From Cyclobacteriaceae bacterium (GTDB lineage Bacteria; Bacteroidota; Bacteroidia; Cytophagales; Cyclobacteriaceae): 64,000 nt of DNA. This document shows, one piece after another, positions 42,701-51,639 of this stretch. The position numbers were made by a program, and so were the translations under genes. Positions within the stretch are counted from its first letter, which is position 1. Every line of letters begins with the position of its first letter. The notes beneath the pieces are model-generated. The model worked only from the letters and a program-made list of their open reading frames with translations. It did not search any database and was not told the DNA's origin. Where the stretch lies: the NCBI GenBank assembly GCA_019638255.1, contig JAHBUD010000001.1, positions 1,364,001 through 1,428,000 on the forward strand, given 5' to 3'.

Positions 42701-45583
42701 TTACTGGCGTGTCGCTTTTATCGGCAAGCTGCGGAACCCACCTATATTCATCGTGCCGGTCATTTCATTTTCATTAATTACGGCTGCGCAGTCAATCACC
42801 ACCTCGTTTCCACCAAAGTTCATGGTGTAAGCGAAGACTATCTTGTTGCCGTCAACCGTTACTTTTGAGAGTTTTACTTCCTGAGGCATGCGATCACTTT
42901 TTATGGTTCCGCTGTACACTTCACCCTCTTTGGTGATATTGATTTTTCCACCACCACCGGGTTGTCCGGTTTCAATAGCATATACCCAGTTTCCTTCAGC
43001 CTGATAGATTGTATCGGTTGCGGCTTCAGGAAGCTTTGCTGCAACGGCAGCAGCAGGTGCCGCTCCGGTCCGTGGCATTCCGCCTCCGTTGGTTGGTTGT
43101 TGCATACCTTCATTCATGCCTCCGCCCATATCCATTCCACCGCCATCTTTCATATCATCATTATTGATGCTTTTTCTTCTCTTAGGACGTTGATCGAAAC
43201 TCATCTTACCAATGCGGTAACTGAAGTTTACTTTAATGTTGAAGTTGTACAATTCGTTAAATCCGCGCTGGTCTATTGTTACCGTACTCGTTTCGTTCCT
43301 GATCTTCATGCTCTTCTGCAGAAAGTTTTCTACCCCTAGACCAACATTACCTTTTTTGTTATTGAAGCCCTTGTTCAATGACAAACTGTAGATGCCAAAA
43401 CCTCCCTGGAAGCCTTGTAGCTGAACCTGGCGGCCACGGTAGAAACCGAATGCCTGTAGAGCCCAATTATTTTTAAGTTGGTAACCACCAAACAGTCTAC
43501 CACTGTACACAAGGCCTTCATTGTTGGCGGTGAATTCAGGATTAGGATCATTGTTGCTCAACATCGCATAATATACTTCACCACCACCACTCAGGGTTAA
43601 TTTGCCCGACATGATGTTGGCGTTTATGCCTAAACCATAAGCGTTCTCCTTGCCTATGTTCTGAAAGGTAGTGCGAATTGTATCTCCGCGCACTTCGCGA
43701 ATGCGTTGAATACCATTGTTTGTATTGCGGAAAAATGACGAGAGGTTTAGCGACACTGACTTTATCGGTTTACTCAGTGACAATTCGAAATTATCTGTGA
43801 GTTCAGGATCAAGCTCTGGATTACCCACTGAAATATTCAATGGATTGGCTGCCTGCACATTTGGATTAAGGAACTGTATGGATGGACGCTGAACTCGTCT
43901 GTTGTATGCTGCTTTCAGCGTTGAATTTTTCAATTTACGGGATATGTTAACACTTGGAACCAGCAATCCATAATCCGGTACTTCAATGTTTGATTCGGTT
44001 TGTGAAAATGCATTGATGGTTGTGTACTCATAGCGGGCACCGGCTTTCAGGCCATACCCGTTTTTTGTGTTTAGTGAATAGGATAAATAAGCACCTGAAA
44101 CATTCTGATCGTAGTTCAGGTTGTTGGTCAGTTGCGGATTAGGCGATTCCACATAAGTGCCGTCACCGTCAGGATCAACCAGGTAAGAGAAGTTGCTGAA
44201 GACCTGACGCCAGATGTTTTTTATACCAAGCTCTACCATCTGGTTATCGTTAATTGGCGATTGATAATCGATTTGAAGGGTAGCCTCCTGGTTATAGCTG
44301 TCATTCAGGTTTCGGAAACCTTGGCTAAAATCAATACCATTTTGTTGGCTGATCAGATTTTCAAAGTCGTTGTTACGGTTGTTACGACTGTATAAACCCA
44401 ATACCGAAAATTCCTTTTGTGGCTTTTCAAATGTCTTAGTGTAAGTCAGGTTCAAATCAAGGTTGTTTGAAACATCGTTAATACGCACATCCCGAAGACT
44501 GGAAGTGTTCAGGTTATTGTTGATAAACTGTTGAGTGAACAACCCATCCTGATAATTCCACCCACTGCGCGAGCCCACTCGTACAGATCCGGTAAGTGCA
44601 TTGAATTTATTGATATCATAATCGAAACCCAGGTTGAGATTGCCAAAAAGATTTTGGGTGCGCGTATCGGCTTGCTGAATATTAAGTACGTTTGGATTTA
44701 TGCCATCAGGATCTTTGGTTAATTGCTCATTGTAGAAAGAACCGAGCACGTTGTAGTTCGATCGGCCCCATCCGCCAAGTGATATGCCAAGTTTTTTTGT
44801 ACGATAATTTCCATTAAGCCCAAGGTTTGAGCCGCGATATCCTGCGCTGCTGTTGATGTTGAGTGTTGCACCTTCCAGTGTATTTTTCTTGGTAATGATG
44901 TTGATGATACCGCCTGTTCCTTCTGCATCATATTTGGCAGAAGGAGACGTAATCACTTCAACCGATTTAATCTGCTCGGCAGGAATCTGTTTCAAGGCAT
45001 CAGCAACGCTGCTTGCCATGATGGTGGAGGGCTTATTGTTGATCAGCACCATTACATTCTGGCTTCCGCGGAGGGAAACGTTTCCTTCAAAATCAACAGT
45101 CAGCATCGGCACACGCTTTAATACATCGGTAGCATCACCGCCTGCTGTTGTAGCATCATTCTCAGCATTGTAAACGGTACGATCAACCTTCTCTTCAATT
45201 AACGCACGCTGTCCTTCAACCACAACCTCATTTAGTACTTTGGTTTCAGCATTAATGCCAATGTTGCCCAAGTCAACAGTATTTCTTTTTTCAGAAATTT
45301 CAACTGGAAGTTCTTTGGTTTCAAATCCAACAAAAGAGATGATCAGCTTGAAGTTACCTGCTGGTACACGGTTTAAGGTAAACTTACCTTTCATGTCGGC
45401 AACAGCTCCATCAATAGTTTTACCGTCTTCAGTAACCAACGCAATCGTAGCAAACTCTACTAACTCTTTTGAGGAGGCATCGGTTATCGTTCCGGAGATT
45501 TTACCATTTCCTTTGGTATCGCCAGGTTGCTGGGCAAAGGTAAATGAGGATACAGTGATCAGCAGGAATAAAAGCTTTTTCAT
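42701..45583 (-). CDS. TonB-dependent receptor-like barrel with a C-terminal extension
   Basis: 960 residues: signal peptide to about FAQ17; CarboxypepD_reg domain (25-115, GTITDASSKELVEFATIAL); plug region (about 125-230, LNEVVVEGQRALIEEKVDRT and SPSAKYDAEGTGGIINI). A long beta-barrel follows to about 805. After the last barrel strands comes a Met/Gly-rich linker (MGGGMNEGMQQP) and an Ala-rich stretch. A separate beta-rich module of about 100 residues follows (GNWVYAIETG to GGFRSLPIKATRQ) that normal OMP_b-brl_3 receptors do not show. The gene is monocistronic and diverges from the LytS-type kinase gene. Confidence 0.85.
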   Translation of the reverse strand: MKKLLFLLITVSSFTFAQQPGDTKGNGKISGTITDASSKELVEFATIALVTEDGKTIDGAVADMKGKFTLNRVPAGNFKLIISFVGFETKELPVEISEKRNTVDLGNIGINAETKVLNEVVVEGQRALIEEKVDRTVYNAENDATTAGGDATDVLKRVPMLTVDFEGNVSLRGSQNVMVLINNKPSTIMASSVADALKQIPAEQIKSVEVITSPSAKYDAEGTGGIINIITKKNTLEGATLNINSSAGYRGSNLGLNGNYRTKKLGISLGGWGRSNYNVLGSFYNEQLTKDPDGINPNVLNIQQADTRTQNLFGNLNLGFDYDINKFNALTGSVRVGSRSGWNYQDGLFTQQFINNNLNTSSLRDVRINDVSNNLDLNLTYTKTFEKPQKEFSVLGLYSRNNRNNDFENLISQQNGIDFSQGFRNLNDSYNQEATLQIDYQSPINDNQMVELGIKNIWRQVFSNFSYLVDPDGDGTYVESPNPQLTNNLNYDQNVSGAYLSYSLNTKNGYGLKAGARYEYTTINAFSQTESNIEVPDYGLLVPSVNISRKLKNSTLKAAYNRRVQRPSIQFLNPNVQAANPLNISVGNPELDPELTDNFELSLSKPIKSVSLNLSSFFRNTNNGIQRIREVRGDTIRTTFQNIGKENAYGLGINANIMSGKLTLSGGGEVYYAMLSNNDPNPEFTANNEGLVYSGRLFGGYQLKNNWALQAFGFYRGRQVQLQGFQGGFGIYSLSLNKGFNNKKGNVGLGVENFLQKSMKIRNETSTVTIDQRGFNELYNFNIKVNFSYRIGKMSFDQRPKRRKSINNDDMKDGGGMDMGGGMNEGMQQPTNGGGMPRTGAAPAAAVAAKLPEAATDTIYQAEGNWVYAIETGQPGGGGKINITKEGEVYSGTIKSDRMPQEVKLSKVTVDGNKIVFAYTMNFGGNEVVIDCAAVINENEMTGTMNIGGFRSLPIKATRQ

Positions 45584-45861
45584 TTTTCAGTTCAAAGGTT
45601 ATATCACGTTGTTTTTGATGTGATTCGTCATGGTTTTAACTGCAAATCAAGGTTAATGTTTCCCTTCTTAATGATTAAATAGACACTTTCTGAGAATCCA
45701 TCGACAACTGTGGTATATATCCGACTCATGCCCGAATGCTTTTCAAAATCGAGAGTGTCGTTAGAGGAACATGAACGGTCGAAAAATGAGGATAATTGGT
45801 AGAAGGAGGGCTGAATGACCGGCACATTTACCGTTACTTTGGCGTTAATCGCTTGTATATC

Positions 45862-46902
45862 ATGCAGACTTACTTTCAACGGAACCGCATTTTTGTACTG
45901 CACCTGCTTTTCTGGTGCGTTTACTTGTCGTTTAATGTTTATTCGGCAAGTTTTTATTCCCAGGTACGAGGCTACGACTGGACCCGCGGGCTGTTGTTTA
46001 CCGGAATACAGTTTGTTTTTACGTTTGCCATAGCCTACCTGAATTACTTTATTTTCCTGCCCCGGTTCCTGAGCCATAAGAAATTGTGGCGATACCTGTT
46101 CGAGTTTATTATTCCATTTGCTTTGCTGGTAGCGCTTCGAGTTTATATCCAGCGTTTATTGATGGAGGATTCGCCACGGGCTGATTTTTTCACTTCCCAC
46201 ATGTATGTAGTTCAGGTAGCAGCCATTGCCCTGTTTATAACTATTTTCGTAAGCATGTTACGTTTTGCGGCCGAGTGGTTTGAACTGGAAGCAAAGAAGA
46301 AGGAAGTAGAAAATGAAAAGCTAATGGCCGAGATTAACTTTCTGAAGGCGCAAATCAATCCGCATTTCCTTTTCAACACGCTCAATAATCTTTACTACCT
46401 GGCGTATTCCAAGTCGGATAATACAACTGAAGTAATCGCCAAGCTTTCGCAGATGATGCGGTACATGATTTATGAATCCAATCATGAGCGTGTATTGCTG
46501 AACCAGGAAATTGAATACATGCGCAACTACATAAGCCTGGAACAACTACGCCTGAATGACCAGGTGCCTATCGATTTTGCCGTGGAAGGTGAAACCGATA
46601 ATGTGTGGATTGCACCGTTGATTTTTATTACCTTTCTGGAGAATGCCTTTAAACATGGTGTTACCAATATCAGTACCAATGCATGGGTTAAGCTTTCAGT
46701 AAAAATGGATGGAAAGCAATGCCAGTATGTGGTTGAGAATAGTAAAGCGCCAAAGGCTGCGGATTCTAAAGAGGGTAAATCGGGAATTGGATTGAAAAAT
46801 GTGCAGCGCAGGTTGGAGTTGAGTTATCCGGGACAATACCAGTTAAAGGCCGAAGACAAACCAGATCGTTATTCTGTACAACTGGATATTACACTTTCGT
46901 GA
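45862..46902 (+). CDS. LytS/YehU-type sensor histidine kinase
   Basis: From ATG 45862 (MQTYFQRNRIF) the protein is 346 residues; the frame also opens at 45796. Four membrane helices lie in about 12-140, then a coiled linker EAKKKEVENEKLMAE. The phosphoacceptor motif is AQINPHFLFNTLNN, His168, and the ATPase region has FLENAFKHG and GIGLKNVQRRLE. Its last four bases overlap the GTG start of the LytTR gene. It is a paralogue of the 18769-19875 kinase. Confidence 0.92.
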   Translation: MQTYFQRNRIFVLHLLFWCVYLSFNVYSASFYSQVRGYDWTRGLLFTGIQFVFTFAIAYLNYFIFLPRFLSHKKLWRYLFEFIIPFALLVALRVYIQRLLMEDSPRADFFTSHMYVVQVAAIALFITIFVSMLRFAAEWFELEAKKKEVENEKLMAEINFLKAQINPHFLFNTLNNLYYLAYSKSDNTTEVIAKLSQMMRYMIYESNHERVLLNQEIEYMRNYISLEQLRLNDQVPIDFAVEGETDNVWIAPLIFITFLENAFKHGVTNISTNAWVKLSVKMDGKQCQYVVENSKAPKAADSKEGKSGIGLKNVQRRLELSYPGQYQLKAEDKPDRYSVQLDITLS

Positions 46903-47624
46903 CTGTTTCATGCCTTATTGTTGAAGATGAGCCACTGGCCCGTAACCTGATGACGGAGTATGTAAAGAAAGTTCCGTCTCTTAATCTGGTGCGCGCGTGT
47001 GCAAGCGCCATGGAAGGTATGGAAGTACTGCGCACACAACCGGTTGATATTTTATTTTTAGATATCCAGATGCCTGAAATAACCGGCATTACTTTTTTAA
47101 AGATCCTTCAGAAAAAACCTTTGGTAATTTTTACAACAGCGTATTCCCAATATGCATTGGAAGGCTATGAGCTGGATGTAGTTGACTATTTACTCAAGCC
47201 CATTACGTTTGAGCGTTTTTTAAAAGCAGTTGACAAAGCACTCGCACGATTGACAACGCCTGTGGTTCCAACTTTTCCTCATCAGCCAGTGGCAGAAAAA
47301 CCTGATTTTGTTTTTGTGAAGGATGGAACCAAGATGGTAAAGATCAGGTTCAGCGACATTCTATATGTGGAGGGCATGAAGGATTATGTGGCCATTCACA
47401 CCCGCGATCAGAGGAAAATTACTTCGCTCCAACGCATGAAAGCATTGGAGGAGCAACTCCCAACCGACCAGTTTATCCGGATTCATCACTCTTATATTAT
47501 ATCCCTACAAGCTATTGATGCAGTGTATAAAAACGATGTGCAGATAGGGCAAGCCTTATTGCCAATCAGCGATAGCTATAAGAAGACCTTTCGGGATTTT
47601 ATAGAGAAGAACCAAATGCAGTAA
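46899..47624 (+). CDS. LytTR-family response regulator
   Basis: 241 residues, starting at GTG 46899 inside the kinase stop (GTGA overlap). The ATG seen 10 bases later is in another frame. The receiver has D10 and E11 and the phosphoacceptor D55 in LFLDIQMP, with LLKPI near residue 105. The LytTR domain follows with ILYVEGMKDYVAIHTRD and FIRIHHSYIISL. It is coupled to its kinase; the divergent receptor gene 42701-45583 might be a target, but this is only inferred from position. Confidence 0.92.
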   Translation: MTVSCLIVEDEPLARNLMTEYVKKVPSLNLVRACASAMEGMEVLRTQPVDILFLDIQMPEITGITFLKILQKKPLVIFTTAYSQYALEGYELDVVDYLLKPITFERFLKAVDKALARLTTPVVPTFPHQPVAEKPDFVFVKDGTKMVKIRFSDILYVEGMKDYVAIHTRDQRKITSLQRMKALEEQLPTDQFIRIHHSYIISLQAIDAVYKNDVQIGQALLPISDSYKKTFRDFIEKNQMQ

Positions 47625-47721
47625 GTTGGCATAAATAAAAAGTCTGCATGCCAAATGAGTCGGTATGACCAACATAATAGCGGTTACAAGCAGAAGAGTT
47701 TATTATATAGACGTAAAGGGA

Positions 47722-47753
47722 CAAAAAAAATCTGCCTGTTAAAGCAGATTTTA
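47722..47753 (-). terminator. Terminator downstream of tRNA-Ala
   Basis: AAAATCTGC (47727-47735) pairs with GCAGATTTT (47743-47751). Read on the minus strand the hairpin is followed by a run of eight T, right after the tRNA 3' end. Confidence 0.8.
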
Positions 47754-47754
47754 G

Positions 47755-47828
47755 TGGAGAATATCGGAGTCGAACCGATGACCTCTTCCATGCCATGGAA
47801 GCGCTCTAGCCAGCTGAGCTAATCCCCC
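47755..47828 (-). tRNA. tRNA-Ala (anticodon GGC)
   Basis: The minus strand folds as a cloverleaf: acceptor GGGGGAT pairs with ATTCTCC and discriminator A; D arm GCTCAGCTGGCTAGAGC; anticodon arm CTTCC-ATGGCAT-GGAAG with anticodon GGC at 47794-47792; T arm ATCGGTTCGACTCCGAT. CCA is not encoded. A terminator hairpin follows. Confidence 0.95.
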
Positions 47829-47916
47829 GGTTATTGGGATGCAAATATATTCTTTTTCAAACTTTCGGGAAATATTGATAAAAGATTATGACCCGACAAT
47901 CAACTTATTAGTTGGA

Positions 47917-49092
47917 TCAATTTATGCCCTGTCGCGTTAGCGGAGAAAGTGCCATACAATCATCCAGTCTTTTCTCAATCTCAATAAGTTTCTGACGGTA
48001 GGCCCGACTTCCAACAGACCCGAATTCATTGCGAAATTCGTTAACTGTTAAATTTTCAAGAAAGTCATCAATGGGTGGTAAGAAGTTGTCCACCATAAAT
48101 TCGCCCATAAGAAACTCCTGCATAGCTTCAGCATCTTCACTTGAATGGATGGCTGCATTGGCGAACCGAACCCCTGCACGATTGGCAGCAAAGTCGCGGA
48201 ACGAAAAACCACTTCCCTTTTTGTTAAGTGCATCCAATTGCTCTTTCATCAACCCGCCTGCGTCACTTATTATTGGATTTTCCAGCACAGCGAGTGCAGC
48301 ACTAAGCCAGAAATGCCGAGGAAAATCTGATCGTCCGCGCAAGGTTGTACCGTTTCGTAGTTGTGCAATTTGGTGGTTTACCTCGCTTTCGTTTTTTATT
48401 CCAACATACCTTGCAAGTCGTTCGTGGCCCAATGTAATGCCCAACGCCAGTATTGCAGCACGGTGGTGCTGAATGACACTTACCTCTTCAGAGAAGGGTT
48501 CAAAGGCTATCTTTAGCAATGCACCAAATCGCTCATCACCGGAGGGAAGCGTTGAGCTTGATGCTATCAGCTTGGTTAGGCATTCCTCCGTGGCACGTCT
48601 TAGTGTTGCATCGGGTCCGCCTGATAAAAGCCAAAACGATGATCCGAGTATTGCTGCAAGGATAAGCAGCAATATTTTACCACGCTGATACAGTAGGCTA
48701 AGCCCTAACCAAACTCCAATCACACAGGCAACAATAGGAACGACTGTATTAATCCATACAGGAAGATGACCCATTTTTAACGAACGAATGAGCAATCCCA
48801 CCAATACAATGATAACCGGTAGTACTACAATCTTAAGGATGCGTCCTTTCAGGGTTGATGACCGGGTCACCACCAAAGCCAAAACGACTCCAACAGATCC
48901 ATAAAACATGGCCTGCAACCCAATCGCAGCAAAAAGGTAGGCCAACTTCCAGTTTACACCGAGGTTGGATTGAATAATTTCAGCTAGACGGTGTGGTGGC
49001 AATAACGGTGCAGGAACAAGCACCAAGGCCAGGAAAACAACACATACGGCCGCTACTTTTAACTTTGCATTTGTTATTTTCTCCACAACCAT
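47917..49092 (-). CDS. Hypothetical membrane protein
   Basis: 391 residues; I do not recognise the family. The first half has five or six membrane helices (residues 10-30, 48-76, 85-103, 112-132, 140-160). The second half is soluble, helical and charged (residues 165-391), with no visible enzyme motifs. The arrangement suggests a membrane-anchored cytoplasmic or periplasmic domain. It stands alone between tRNA-Ala and the toxin-antitoxin relic. Confidence 0.6.
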   Translation of the reverse strand: MVVEKITNAKLKVAAVCVVFLALVLVPAPLLPPHRLAEIIQSNLGVNWKLAYLFAAIGLQAMFYGSVGVVLALVVTRSSTLKGRILKIVVLPVIIVLVGLLIRSLKMGHLPVWINTVVPIVACVIGVWLGLSLLYQRGKILLLILAAILGSSFWLLSGGPDATLRRATEECLTKLIASSSTLPSGDERFGALLKIAFEPFSEEVSVIQHHRAAILALGITLGHERLARYVGIKNESEVNHQIAQLRNGTTLRGRSDFPRHFWLSAALAVLENPIISDAGGLMKEQLDALNKKGSGFSFRDFAANRAGVRFANAAIHSSEDAEAMQEFLMGEFMVDNFLPPIDDFLENLTVNEFRNEFGSVGSRAYRQKLIEIEKRLDDCMALSPLTRQGIN

Positions 49093-49238
49093 AATGAAAC
49101 CGCTTGAGGGAGGATTACTTCAGACTATCGATTAAACGAAATAATAAATTCTTCAAGCAAATTGCATTAAAGGATTAACCTGATCTAATTCATTGGATTC
49201 TAAATACGACAAATTTGGGTAATCAATAGACCACACCC
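49093..49238. other. Intergenic stretch with nothing recognised
   Basis: 146 nt, AT-rich, without a supported gene, clear promoter box or hairpin. It is the left part of the interval ending at the integrated element. Confidence 0.5.
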
Positions 49239-49469
49239 TTATTTAATCACCAATGAATCCGGATTTTGGCGACTATCCCAAATCGTATGAATAGTGATAC
49301 TGCTCTGCCGCGTTTCGTAGTACACAATGTATTCATTAATGATCAGCCCTCTCACGGATTCCATTTCTGTCTTGATACCAAGGTTAGGATATTTGGTTAG
49401 CATCTTAATCTCTTTGTTAAATTTTTCATAGAGTTTGGCCGAATAGGCTTTGCTTTTATTCCTTTCTGC
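49239..49469 (-). pseudogene. RelE/ParE-family toxin, N terminus lost
   Basis: The minus strand has an open frame without a start codon giving ERNKSKAYSAKLYEKFNKEI, then YPNLGIKTEMESVRGLIINE and a final ITIHTIWDSRQNPD. This is the C-terminal three quarters of a ParE/RelE-type ribosome- or gyrase-directed toxin. The first about 20 residues (strand beta-1 and the start of helix 1) are missing. The frame ends with TAA at 49239-49241. It is directly downstream of the truncated antitoxin frame. Confidence 0.7.
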
Positions 49470-49476
49470 TTAGAAT

Positions 49477-49602
49477 TCAAGGATTGCATATAGTTGATTC
49501 TGATTTTGAGTCAAGGATGGTTTTAAGCGCCTCGAGAAATGAGACATCTGAAATCTCTGAAATCCTGTGAATTAATACATTTTTTAGTTCAGTGGTGCTC
49601 AT
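49477..49602 (-). pseudogene. Antitoxin gene truncated at 41 residues
   Basis: The ATG at 49602 starts MSTTELKNVLIHRISEISDV and continues SFLEALKTILDSKSES, the N-terminal part of addiction-module antitoxins with this SFLEALKTIL pattern, then stops after TICNP. The usual C-terminal toxin-binding part is absent. The break falls within a few bases of the toxin's missing start, so one deletion probably removed the antitoxin C terminus and the toxin N terminus. Confidence 0.65.
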
Positions 49603-49714
49603 GAAATTATAAGGGATTACCAAATTTACGAATTAACTTGCTGATGTAAAACGGATAGGACTGTACTAAATAAAAAGCCATCAACATATAATTTGATGGC
49701 TTTTGGTTGATTTT

Positions 49715-49732
49715 GTAGCCCCGGTAGGAATC
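49715..49732 (-). repeat. Attachment-site copy (left)
   Basis: GTAGCCCCGGTAGGAATC, identical to the 3' end of the tRNA-Arg gene at 54208-54225. It marks the left end of a 4.5 kb integrated element; only this 18 bp tail of the tRNA is found here. Confidence 0.85.
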
Positions 49733-49789
49733 ACCGAAAATTTAATTTTCATTCAAATCCCCTAAAAATGCGTTTTTGACAATATTTGG

Positions 49790-49803
49790 GTACATTTGTG
49801 TAC
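49790..49803. promoter_or_regulatory. Palindrome upstream of the integrase gene
   Basis: GTACATTTGTGTAC is a perfect 5-4-5 inverted repeat and includes TACATTTG, the Bacteroidota -7 box consensus TAnnTTTG. No TTG is found at the usual 19-20 bp distance. It may be an operator over the integrase promoter. Confidence 0.4.
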
Positions 49804-49820
49804 ACTAAAAGACAGTAGTA

Positions 49821-49845
49821 AAGTCTACCCATAAGTCTACCCATA
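49821..49845 (+). repeat. Tandem 13 bp repeats, putative integrase arm sites (left)
   Basis: AAGTCTACCCATA occurs at 49821-49833 and again at 49833-49845, sharing one base, just upstream of the integrase start codon. The same 13-mer lies near the other end at 54131-54143. Confidence 0.7.
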
Positions 49846-49856
49846 ACAGAAACGAC

Positions 49857-51122
49857 ATGGCAACGGTAAAATTCATTCTCAGGAAAGACAAAAAAAACGC
49901 CTCCGGACTGGCTCCGGTCTATGCACAATACATTCACCTTGAAGGCAAAACTTTGTTTGCCACAGGCAAGAAAGTAGAGCCTAAGTTTTGGGATAAGAAT
50001 CAGGGCAAAGTAAAACGACATGAGGAGGCGCTAAGTATTAATAGCTTTCTCAAATCCTTTGCCCGGAAAATTGAAAAGATCGCAGACACGCTGAAAGATC
50101 AGGACATTGAGCCGATACATAGCCGGGTAAGTACTGCATACTATGAGGCACAAAAGGCCAAACTTCCAGAGACTGAGCTAACCCGATCGATTATTTTTCA
50201 ATGGAAGGACTATTTAAACAGCCGGAAAAATTCAATAAAAGCCCTGACATACTCAAACCAAAGAAACAGTATTGAAGCCTTAGAGGAATGGCTAAAGGCT
50301 GAGAAGCTGGAGGGATTAAGACCGGAACAATTCACGCTCAGGCACCTTACTAAATGGCAAGACTATTTGAACAAAGATCATTCAGGCAATACCGTTGCAA
50401 AGCGTTTAAAGCACTTTAAAGCGTTCCTGAAATATTATCAGGAGCTTGGAGGGCACTCGCCTGTTAAGCTTACACAAATCAAATACAAGGAAACGGAGGG
50501 CGTTAAAATCTACCTGACAGAGGAGGAGCTGGAAGCCTTCAAAGATGCTCCGGTCAAAGGCATTAATTCATTGAAGGTACAACGCTCAGGCAAAACGGAA
50601 ACTGTTTATGTGAACTTGGAGCACGTCCGGGATTTATTCGTTTTACAATGCAATACAGGCCTAAGGATAAGCGACCTAAAAAGATTGGATAAGAACATCA
50701 AAGGCAACCGCGTTGCCATAGAGAACAAAAAAACAGGCAAGAAAGTAGAGATACCCATCACCCCGGCCATCCGGGCAATACTTGAAAAGTATAAATACAA
50801 ACTCCCTGAAATTTCAGAGCAAAAGATCAATGATGGCATCAAAGAGATTTACCGGATATGTTTTCCAAAGAATAAAATTCAGGTAAGGGAAGGGGAGGGA
50901 TTTAAAACCGTTCACACCTGGACTTTGATTAGCTCACACGATGCAATCCGGACATTCATAACATTATCGGCTGAAAGAGGCATGAGCGTTTCAGCGATCA
51001 GCACCATAACCGGAAAGACAATCCCGGTACTATTGAAACACTACCTGAGCCAATCGCAGAAGTTTGCAGAGAAAGAGATGGAAAAAGCTTGGGGATATTC
51101 ACCTTTAAAGATTGCAAGATGA
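49857..51122 (+). CDS. Tyrosine recombinase/integrase with altered catalytic residues
   Basis: 421 residues. An arm-binding domain (1-85, VKFILRKDKKNASGLAPVYA) and a SAM-like core-binding domain (about 108-205) precede the catalytic domain. The first arginine is R270 in CNTGLRISDL and the tyrosine is Y395 in LKHYL. His361 is in place, but the second-arginine position reads I364 (S-H-D-A-I-R, with Arg one residue later), and the usual GH nine residues before the tyrosine is G385-K386. The enzyme may be impaired or belong to a divergent group. It presumably catalysed insertion at tRNA-Arg. Confidence 0.88.
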   Translation: MATVKFILRKDKKNASGLAPVYAQYIHLEGKTLFATGKKVEPKFWDKNQGKVKRHEEALSINSFLKSFARKIEKIADTLKDQDIEPIHSRVSTAYYEAQKAKLPETELTRSIIFQWKDYLNSRKNSIKALTYSNQRNSIEALEEWLKAEKLEGLRPEQFTLRHLTKWQDYLNKDHSGNTVAKRLKHFKAFLKYYQELGGHSPVKLTQIKYKETEGVKIYLTEEELEAFKDAPVKGINSLKVQRSGKTETVYVNLEHVRDLFVLQCNTGLRISDLKRLDKNIKGNRVAIENKKTGKKVEIPITPAIRAILEKYKYKLPEISEQKINDGIKEIYRICFPKNKIQVREGEGFKTVHTWTLISSHDAIRTFITLSAERGMSVSAISTITGKTIPVLLKHYLSQSQKFAEKEMEKAWGYSPLKIAR

Positions 51123-51580
51123 AAAAAAGGAAACCCTCAAAACAGGCTGGAAACCTTACAAAACGTGAAAGTAATAACAGGGATAGTAAGGGAGCAAAAC
51201 CTGTAAGCTTTGACCATGATACTAAATTTAAGTTACAGCAAAGATTTAATGAAGAGAAAGAACAAGCAGAGAAAATTGCTGGTATCAAGTCTAATCAAGT
51301 AGCAAATGGATTAGAGAATATGACTGAATTTGAACGGGATTTATTTGTCAGATTGACGCTGAAGGAAAGTGAAAATCAATGGAGAAAGGAGAATCAAAAA
51401 AAATACAAAAGACCGCAGAAGCGGAATAGAATTTCACCAGAGGAAAAAAGATTTTTGGATATCAAAGACCGAATTAATCCAAAGTCATTCGGCAAATTCC
51501 AGATAGCACTTGAAGAACTCGGATTAGATTTTTCTCCAGCAACTTATTCACGGCTTTGGAATAAGTATTACAAAAAATAG
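51119..51580 (+). CDS. Hypothetical basic protein of the integrated element
   Basis: 153 residues from the ATG at 51119, which overlaps the integrase stop (ATGA). The frame also opens at 51089. The protein is strongly basic and polar in its first half (KKRKPSKQAGNLTKRESNNR) with a helical centre (FERDLFVRLTLKE) and a C-terminal segment ending LWNKYYKK that could be a helix-turn-helix. The family is not recognised. Coupling to the integrase gene suggests a function in integration control or replication. Confidence 0.6.
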   Translation: MKKRKPSKQAGNLTKRESNNRDSKGAKPVSFDHDTKFKLQQRFNEEKEQAEKIAGIKSNQVANGLENMTEFERDLFVRLTLKESENQWRKENQKKYKRPQKRNRISPEEKRFLDIKDRINPKSFGKFQIALEELGLDFSPATYSRLWNKYYKK

Positions 51581-51639
51581 TGTTCGGGTTAGTGACTATC
51601 CCGAATAGACTTTAGAAAACATTCATGGAATTTTACACC

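Noticed and set aside
49241..49856. An intact toxin-antitoxin gene pair or other gene between 49241 and the integrase
   Set aside because: Both frames are truncated as described, and the rest up to 49856 contains only att, arm sites and a palindrome.
49857..51122. Tyrosine recombinase considered as the array's integrase
   Set aside because: It has an arm-binding N-terminal domain and sits with its own att sites in tRNA-Arg, 33 kb from the array. Nothing shows an IntI-specific insertion, so it belongs to the 4.5 kb element.
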